Of a stretch of DNA of 64,000 nt, positions 56,210-64,000 are shown in pieces. The notes under the pieces were generated by a model, which saw only the letters and a list, made by a program, of their open reading frames with translations, was not told the origin of the DNA and ran no database searches. The stretch's first letter is position 1, and every line of letters starts with the position of its first letter. Source of the DNA: Dreissena polymorpha (lineage: Eukaryota > Mollusca > Bivalvia > Myida > Dreissenidae); the NCBI RefSeq assembly GCF_020536995.1, contig NC_068357.1:66262878-66326877 (forward strand), written 5' to 3'. Made by a program: the position numbers and the translations under genes.

Positions 56210-58530
56210 CTGCAAGTGTACAAAGGACAATTAATAAATGAATAATGTTGTTTTTTTATATTTCCGGTTTCCTTATATAGAAGGGGTAAAACAAAAATCA
56301 TCTTGTGGCAGGTAAACTTTTAATCATGCATCTTTAAAAGGTACACTTTATATCTGGATCTTGTCCTCATCTTTACCAAATTTTACATAATATTATCATC
56401 TCCTAAGACCTGGGCTTTGTTTTCAGCACTGAAACAGTTCTGGTTAAAGTATATATTGTATCAAAATTATAACAGAATGTGCAATCTGGGAGATAAACAA
56501 TATACTAGCAATCTTGCTCATACATGTAAATGATTAAATACTTACTGAATTTGTTGCTTAAAATAAACATGTCAATCACAAGTGTTGCTTCCCTATATGT
56601 TGAAATTCACAAACAGAGTAGTAACTGCATGTACTGATATTGGTCAAATATATTAACCCTTTGCATGCTGGGAAATTTGTCGTCTGCTAAAATGTTGTCT
56701 GCTAAATTTCTAAAATTAGCATTTTCTTCGATTTTTTTCAAAGAATACTATCAGAATAGCAAACAGTTTGGATCCTGATGAGACGCCACGTTCTGTTGCG
56801 TCTCATCTGGATCCAAACTGTTTGCACAGGCCTTCAAAATTCGGTTCCCGCACTGAAAAAGTTAAGTAAACATAACAGTATTTCTTGCTCAGTCATTTTT
56901 ATTGAGTATTAACTTAAAAGGTGTTGCAGCATTTCTGGTGATTGTTTTTCCAATAATAACAATTAAAAAAAAACACAAAAAAACAAATACTATGTGAAAA
57001 ATGTGATAACATACACAGGGTCACATTTTATGTGCCATTCATCGCCATGCACTTTCGCATTAAAACTGCTACCTTTTTTTTCTGTCAAAACTTAACATAA
57101 AAACTTTAATATAAAAGTTGAAAATGGCAAAACTTCTTAAGTATGTATGCTTTAATTGACTTATTTAAAAAATACATAAAAATTAAAATGAATTAAACTA
57201 CATAAATATTAAGAAATCATGTATTTTATAATTTTTATACAACCAATAAAACCTTACTATTTCATCCAAATATCTGAGATTTACTTTTATTTCCATAAAC
57301 TTCTTAAAGGTACCACTGCTGAAGTTCTCATATTTAAACAAGATTGACAAATCTAGGTCATCATACTATTTTTTTTTATGTTTTGTTTTTTATTTTAATA
57401 CTAACTATAAGTCATATTTTGCAAATGCCACAATAAAACCGACTTTAGTGCAACAGTTCTTTAATTAATTCATGTTTTGATTGAAAAGCATAGCTTTGAC
57501 AGTATTATAACATGTTAAAAACAAGGAAACCAAAACAAAACAATCAAACTTAAATAACAATAACGTTTACCACTTAAATGCAGACATTTCTAAAAATCTG
57601 AAATAGTGTGTCCTACATAATGTAAAATTATTAGAAACAAAAGTTCCCTGCAATGTACTTGAAAACATGTATTTAAACATCTAAACACATGTATCTTCAA
57701 AATAACATATTTCAGGTGACATGGTTGAAATATGCTTAAAAATAAATATGGCGCAATACCTCTTAAGGGGTGTTGCTGCAGTTTTGCTGATTTTTTTCCA
57801 TCAAATAGATTTTGTCAAAAAATTATATTTAAGATATACATACAAATAATATATGAAAAATGACATAAAAACATAGGGTCACTGGCCTTGTTTTGATTTT
57901 ATTCACCATTATATAACATGTCCTTTTTTAATAAAACTGAAAAATCTCTAATTGCGTAAAAAAAATTAATAACCTTTGAAATTGGCAACATGTAGATATT
58001 ATTTAAGCTAAGATACATCATATACCATTTAATTGAACCACACACTACCAATAAAATGGAGTACACAAGTTAAATTTTAAGAAATTACTTTTTTAAAATT
58101 TTTATGTCACCCAAAAAAACATCATTTTTTAAATATTTCAACCACATAAATGGAATTTTAAAAAATTCTGCCGAATAGAATTCTGCGAAACTGCTCAAAT
58201 ATGTTCATCTACGTATTTTCATCATAAAACACAAATAAAAAAAGGGGTCACCGCACTTTTAACAGAGATTTTTTTATTTAATTATCCCTACCTTCTAGTC
58301 CATATAAACGGACTCTCTGAACCTTTGATAATTTTTGCTATGGTGGGGCCTAAGCTGAGAGTTGAATTATTGCAACTACCCTACCGTCTAGACGTCAAAT
58401 TTCATTAAAAAAAACAGCAATAAGACAAAACCCAAGTACCGGTACATATATTGTCAGAAATATGCATAAACATTAGAAATTGTTTACAATCTTAATTGGG
58501 ATCACAACAGCTTACCAAAAGACATTAATA
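56210..58530. other. TTL intron, right of exon 56091-56209
   Basis: AT-rich intron with a complete family-1 TTAA MITE at 56653-56865. Otherwise nothing recognised. Confidence 0.6.
56653..56865 (-). mobile_element. TTAA MITE, family 1, second copy
   Basis: TTAA at both ends (56653-56656, 56862-56865). CCCTTTGCATGCTGGGAAAT at the left is the reverse complement of the right end at 20340-20359. The palindromic core has a few mismatches. Confidence 0.85.
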
Positions 58531-58531
58531 A

Positions 58532-59145
58532 ACAAGAGGGCCATGATGGCCCTGAATCGCTCACCTGACTCATTAAGATCAGATGAAAACTATGACCTCT
58601 ATTGTCTACACAATGTTTTTCTATGATTTGACCTAGTGACCTAGTTCCTGACTCTAGATGACCCAAATACAATCCCAATCCAGATTTCATCAAGATAAAC
58701 ATTCTGACCACAGTTCATAAATATTGGATGAAAACTGTGACCTCTATTGTCAACACAAGGTTTTTCTATTTATTTGACCTAGATTTTTACCCCAGATGAC
58801 CCAAATACAATCCCACCCAGATTTCATCAAGAATTCTGACCCAATTTCATAAAGGTTGGATGAAAACTGTGATCTCTAATGTCTACACAAGGTTTTTCTA
58901 TTATTTGACCTAGTGACCTAGTTTTTGACCCCAGATGACCCAAATAAAATCCCAACCCAGATTTCATCAAGATAAACATTCTGACCAAATTTCATAAAGA
59001 TTGGATGCAAACTGTGACCTCTACTGTCTACACAAACAAATTGTTGACGGACGGACGCACGGACACACGCAGGCACGCACAACGGACGCCGGACATCACA
59101 CGATCACATAAGCTCACTGTGTCACTTCATGACTGGTGACCTAAA
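58532..59145 (+). mobile_element. AACAAG-headed repeat, family A5
   Basis: Head AACAAGAGGGCCATGATGGC + CCTGAATCGCTCACCTG, then three units of about 165 bp ('GACCCAAATACAATCCCAAC...TTTCATCAAGATAAACATTC...CTGTGACCTCTATTGTCTAC'). The tail is ACGGACGGACGCACGGACAC and TCACATAAGCTCACTGTG. A related tail with a strong AGCTCACCTCGAGC / GCTCAGGTGAGCT hairpin is at 60640-60678. Confidence 0.8.
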
Positions 59146-59195
59146 AATATGTGTCGGAGATAAACATGAACAGTTGTGGTTAAAATCCCATAGAA

Positions 59196-59288
59196 ACAAG
59201 GGCTGTTTGTAAAACATGCATGCCCCCCTATATGGGCTATAAGTTGTAGTAGCAGCCATTGTGTGAATACGTTTTTTGTCACTGTGAA
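59196..59288 (+). mobile_element. A3 repeat head, interrupted by microsatellite
   Basis: ACAAGGGCTGTTTGTAAAAC through TGTGAATACGTTTTTTGTCA matches the A3 head. After GTCACTGTGA the sequence turns into (TGG)n then (TAG)n instead of the A3 units. Confidence 0.8.
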
Positions 59289-59878
<590 letters not shown>

Positions 59879-60179
59879 TACAAGACCAATACTTAAGAAT
59901 GATCAAATGGGAAAAGGTAACATAGCACCAGCAGTAAATATGGGGCTCATTTACAGGTCAGATTTGGAATCTCTGCTGTAAAATGAGATTTTGAATGAAT
60001 TAAAGGGAGGCAAATCTGTAATAAAAAGAACATGCATAATCCGTAGTTGTTTCCCTTGTTTGAACCATGCTAAATCCTTACAAGTTTGGAAAGAATTGGA
60101 TGAAAAATTTGGACTTTATTGCATAAACACCATTTTCTCAATTCAAGGGGAGGTAATTCTGTACTTCATGGACCAATAA

Positions 60180-60680
60180 TGCTCATTTTTTGTAGGGTTT
60201 GTGTCCTTATTGATATAAAGACACTGTGCAAATTTGGAAAGGATCGGACAAAAAATGTGGAAGATTTTTGAAAGTTTTCACAAAATAGGCAAAAACGAAT
60301 AAACATGCAAAGTTCAACGAGCTCCTGCCGCCATGTTTTTTGACGAATCAAATTTCTTTGAACAACTTTTTCAGGGGAGCCCTCAAAGGTCATCCCTGTG
60401 AAATTTTTTGAAAATCTGATGAGCGGTTTCTGACAAGAAGATTTTTTAAGGTTTTTACCATATATGGTCATGGCGGCCATCTTGGTTATGTGATCAAATT
60501 TTTTTTAACAATTCTTTTGTCCCATGACCTAGGGATGCTCCACATGAAATTTAGTTGAAATTGGCTCAATGGTTTAGTAGAAGAAGATGTTTACAAATTT
60601 GTATACGGACGGACGGACGGACGCCGGACGCTGAGTGATCACAATAGCTCACCTCGAGCTATCGCTCAGGTGAGCTAAAA
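60180..60680 (+). repeat. A5-type repeat tail with long hairpin
   Basis: 'GCAAATTTGGAAAGGATCGG', 'TGGCGGCCATCTTGG', GGACGGACGGACGGACG and the terminal stem AGCTCACCTCGAGCTATCGC + TCAGGTGAGCT, then AAAAACA. The head was not found; the element is 5'-truncated. Confidence 0.7.
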
Positions 60681-60885
60681 ACAATATTTAATCACAAACA
60701 TAATACCATACCGTATCAAACTCGACCTTAATCATTAATAACTTACATGTTCACAGATTTCGGCATGTTTTGAAGTTTGTGTTTAAATGCTTTAAATTGA
60801 TAAATGTAAACAACAGGACTAAAGAGCTCCAGTATAAAACAAGTATGAAATTAAAGAAAGAAAAAAAAGTATTAAAAAAAGTTAA

Positions 60886-60950
60886 CCCCGTCTGGAATCG
60901 AACCACTGACAATTGTATTATGAACCAACTCGGTCATTTCTGATGATACT
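60886..60950 (-). mobile_element. tRNA-like SINE head
   Basis: In reverse complement: TGACCGAGTTGGTTCATAAT (A-box-like) ... AGTGGTTCGATTCCAGACGG (B-box). Looks tRNA-derived; no convincing acceptor stem. Confidence 0.5.
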
Positions 60951-61089
60951 GATAACAAAAATATTGAGTTGTGATAATAGCATCATCGGTGTTGCTATAA
61001 ATATATCCTCGGTTAAATAAACTGCCGCAACACCCCTTAATGCATCTTCAGTCTTATGATGTAATGATTTTTTCCAAAGAAATACTTAC

Positions 61090-61183
61090 TTCTTTCACAA
61101 TATGAAAGCATTTCTTCATGATGTCTTTAATTTGAGGCAAGACACAAGATTCAATTGAAGTTCCATGTCTGTCCATCAAATAT
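61090..61183 (-). CDS. TTL: Tubulin--tyrosine ligase, internal exon
   Basis: Acceptor AACTTTCCAG, donor GTAAGT (consensus); 94 bases, phase 2 in and phase 0 out. Reads YLMDRHGTSIESCVLPQIKD + IMKKCFHIVKE. It aligns with the human TTL helix [20 protein letters not shown] + IIRNCLMSVEP, which follows E-F-N-Q/R. Its first base completes the Arg codon (AG|A) left by the exon at 63567. No indels or stops. Confidence 0.92.
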
Positions 61184-61711
61184 CTGGAAAGTTTGAATTT
61201 AATTTTTTTTCCTGGACTTTATGAAACACAAAGGAGGATATTGCCAATTGAATGCATATTGATCTTTGTTTACTTGTATCAAGTTAAAGTGATATTATGG
61301 GCATCTAACAATTTATAGGTGTCTATCGCAACCGTTGTTTATTTTTAGTGTTTTCACTTCATATACACTTATATTTGTTAATGCAGCATCAACATACTAA
61401 AACAATATCCTGCAAAGAGAAAAATAATGCATTTGAATATCAACTGTACTTTCGTTTGACAACTGATCATGAATGTACGATGTGAACCTAAATTTAGTTT
61501 TAGTGCAGATTCGTTCATATGACACAAAGACACAATTTTGTTTTACAGATCATTTCGGCTTAGAGGACTGGGTGAGTCATGTAAAATCTCGAATATAAAA
61601 TATATTTTTACAAACAACTGGTAGCAAGATGAGTTGCAGATAATTGGTTAGTAACCACATTTTAACGAACTCTTTTGTCCTGTTAATTCTTTTCAGCTCA
61701 ATCCAACAGTG

Positions 61712-62936
61712 AACAAGAGCACCGCCTTGCGGGTGCAGACCACTCATCTATTTTCTTTTAAAAGGTGAAGGGACTCTCAATTTAAATAACAAAGGAGGGA
61801 GGGGTGGAGTGAAGAGGGGTGTATAGTGTGGGGGTGTGGACATTTATTACATTATCTTTGGGGGGGGGGAGGGGTTCTTGGGTGCGATGGTTGGACGGTA
61901 TTTCAAAAATAAAATAATAAAAATAAATATTTGTGTTTTTTAAGCGTTTCAAAAAAAAAAATTTAGGGGGGGGGGATGGGGTTGGGGGGGGGGGGGGGGT
62001 GGGTATAGTGTGAGGGTGTGGTGGTCATTTGTGAGATGATCTTAAAAAAAAAAAAAAAAAAAAATTAGGGGGGGAGATTCGGGGGGGAGGGCACGGGGGA
62101 TGGTTTGGGTGGAGTCTATTGTGGTATGTCAGGTAAGAGTAGTTTTGTTAAAGTATCAATCAAATCTAATCATAAATAAAGAAGTTTTTTACCTTCAGAG
62201 TCAAGGTCATTCAAAGGTCAAGGTAAAATTCAACTTGCCAGGTACAGTAACCTCATGATAGCAAGAAAGTATTTGAAGTTTGAAAGCAAAAGCCTTGATA
62301 CTTTAGAAGTAAAGTGGATCAAAACACAAAATGTAACCATATATTCAAAGTTATTAAGTCAAAAAAGGGCCATAATTCCGTAAAAATGACAACCAGATTT
62401 ATGCAACTTGTCCTTTTACTGTACCCTTATGATAGTTTGCGAGTGTTCCAAGTATGAAAGCAATATCTATGATACTTTAGGGGTAAAGTGGACCAAAACA
62501 CAAAACTTAACCAAATTTTCAATTTTCTAAGTATAAAGGGCCCATAATTCCGTCCAAATGCCAGTCAGAGTTACATAACTTTCGTTGCACAGTCCCCTTA
62601 TGATAGTTAGTAAGTGGTGCAAGTATGAAAGCAATAGCTTTGATACTTAAGGAATAAAATGGACCTAAACACAAAACTTAACCAAAATTTTCAATTTTCT
62701 AAGTATAAAAAGGGCACATAATTCTGTCAAAATGCATGCCAGAGTTATCTAACTTTGCCTGCCCAGTCCCCTCATGATAGTAAGTAAGTGTACCAAGTTT
62801 GAATGCAATAGCATTGATACTTTCTGAGAAAAGTGGACCTAAACGCAAAACTTAACGGGACGCCGACACCAACACCGACGCCAAGGTGATGACAATAGCT
62901 CATAATTTTTTTTCAAAAAACATGATGAGCTAAAAA
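61712..62936 (+). mobile_element. AACAAG-headed repeat, family A4, plus-strand copy
   Basis: Head AACAAGAGCACCGCCTTGCG, three G-run/A-run units (61860-62075), then units of 'AAGTATGAAAGCAATAGCTT...CTTAGTATAAAGGGC'. It ends ACGCCGACACCAACACCGAC and AATAGCTCATAA..TGATGAGCTAAAAA. It differs from the 26226 copy at the tail: here the end is AGCTCATAA/GAGCTAAAAA. Confidence 0.8.
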
Positions 62937-62940
62937 TGCC

Positions 62941-63566
62941 CATAATATCACTTTAAATGATCATGCACCTGTATTTTTCCAATGAAAATTCTTTTTTTTA
63001 AAGTTATTTTATATAAAAAAGTTAAAATCTATATAAAGTTAAAATCTTACAAAACACATTTTATTTAACAAATTTTACAAAATCAACATACTTTAAAGAT
63101 AGAATTGCTTAATTAGCTTATAAAACATGATGTCAACCATACTCAATAACAATATAAAATAAATTTATAACATGACCTACGCTCCAGGAGTGAAATAACG
63201 TAATGCTCAATTATGTTTATTACACGGGTGTTATTACACTAGTCATATAACTGTGAAATGACGTCATTTTTGTGACAAAATTACGTCATTATTCCAGAAA
63301 ATTTCTTCAGTTTTACAATCTGAATAAACGGTGAAAAGAGCATAAAATAAAAAGAAAATGTGTTGGTCATGTTATAAATAGAATCTTAGATTTGTAGTCA
63401 TTTTGTATTGAATTTATTAAACTCGTCATCTAATTAAAGTTAAGCCTCGTTTTTATCTTCATTTAGATGACTCGTTTAATAAATTCAATACAAAACAACC
63501 ACTCATGCAAGATCCTATATGTACATATACCAGTAACTGTTTAATTATCATCAAAAAGATGCTGAC
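62941..63566. other. TTL intron, AT-rich; short inverted pair
   Basis: No exon. An inverted pair of about 25-30 bp, with arms at about 63402-63432 (ATTGAATTTATTAAACTCGT) and 63466-63496 (CGTTTAATAAATTCAATACA), could be a small palindromic element. Confidence 0.5.
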
Positions 63567-63767
63567 CTATTGAACTCATCAAAAAACATCTCATTGCCGA
63601 CCTCGTACTGCCCAAAGTTTGCGGACTGTTCCTTCTGCAGACAGTGATTGGTCAGGTGGCTGGTGACCTTGGAAAGGTCATTAGGGTCATAGGACTCGGA
63701 GCATGTGCGAAGCACGCCTTCTCGGAACAAGTAAACGTTGTACCAGGCATCCAATAGAACCCAACAT
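63567..63767 (-). CDS. TTL: Tubulin--tyrosine ligase, central exon (first TTL exon in window)
   Basis: Acceptor CACGCTGACAG above 63767, donor GTCAGC; 66 codons with one base before and two after. Reads [20 protein letters not shown], then [20 protein letters not shown], then [20 protein letters not shown] and FFDEFN. Human TTL: NIYLYREGVLRTASEPYH...[20 protein letters not shown] + GNEMFFKEF. The R-E-G-V-L-R-T core and L-T-N-H-C-x-Q-K are hallmarks of the TTL ATP-grasp domain and place the gene with TTL itself, not the polyglutamylase TTLLs. Upstream exons (about the first half of the protein and the promoter) are outside the window. Confidence 0.95.
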
Positions 63768-64000
63768 CTGTCAGCGTGAAATGCATAAAAAGCTTGCAGT
63801 CATGGTTTGACTCTAAATAGAGATAGATTGCAAAAGGTCTGATGGCTTGCCCACAAAGTACATGTTAGTCGTAACTCTTTGGAGACAGAGAAAAGGAAGT
63901 GCTTAGCAGAATAATTGAGTATATCAACAAATTAATTTATATATATAATACAAATAAATTATTCCTTACACTATTTAAGGCTCTCATTTCTTTAATTATA

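Overview
The window looks like intron-rich, AT-rich bivalve mollusc DNA. The basis is a set of bivalve-type interspersed repeats (hairpin-ended 'AACAAG...GGGGGCATAA' elements, a MITE with GAGTCGYGTTCTGAGAAAAC ends, many hAT-like elements) and genes split into small exons by kilobase introns. A heterodont such as Dreissena is my guess, from memory of the MITE sequence; it is not proven here.

Five gene-like units can be read. (1) Minus strand, 84-3886: five or six exons of a large extracellular protein made of repeats of a roughly 100-residue beta-sandwich-like domain; corresponding exons keep the same phases. A 1.2-kb trinucleotide tract sits in one intron. (2) Plus strand, 4724-6260: a SAP + SWIM zinc finger + start of a YqaJ-like nuclease domain, with two frame shifts and no C-terminus. 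(3) Minus strand, 13689-8341: a PHD-like Cys/His start exon, an acidic exon, and an exon ending in an 'FYTG' motif typical of Harbinger-related proteins; no catalytic exon was found. (4) Plus strand, 16795-28741: three exons of a KMT5A-like SET-domain methyltransferase; the last exon shows frame shifts. (5) Minus strand, 63767-55059: the last four coding exons of tubulin--tyrosine ligase (TTL), phase-consistent up to the stop codon. The 5' exons lie beyond the window.

Most of the rest is mobile or tandem DNA. The first SET-gene intron carries a four-level nest of DNA elements (19206-24082), with target-site duplications at three of the levels. A 4.3-kb element with about 450-bp inverted ends and 5-bp target duplications (46998-51317) contains a broken C2H2 zinc-finger gene and a LINE fragment. 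An assembly gap (29651-29750) lies between two degenerate tandem arrays. A 37-copy, 44-bp minisatellite (53439-55064) begins at the TTL stop codon and ends at a MITE. Several hairpin-ended repeat families carry arrays of AGGTCA motifs, including exact ERE and DR1 forms.

The genes show no operon-like co-organisation. The window is a gene-sparse segment in which introns have been inflated by transposons. Splice sites were chosen by eye from GT/AG signals and phase agreement, with no transcript evidence.
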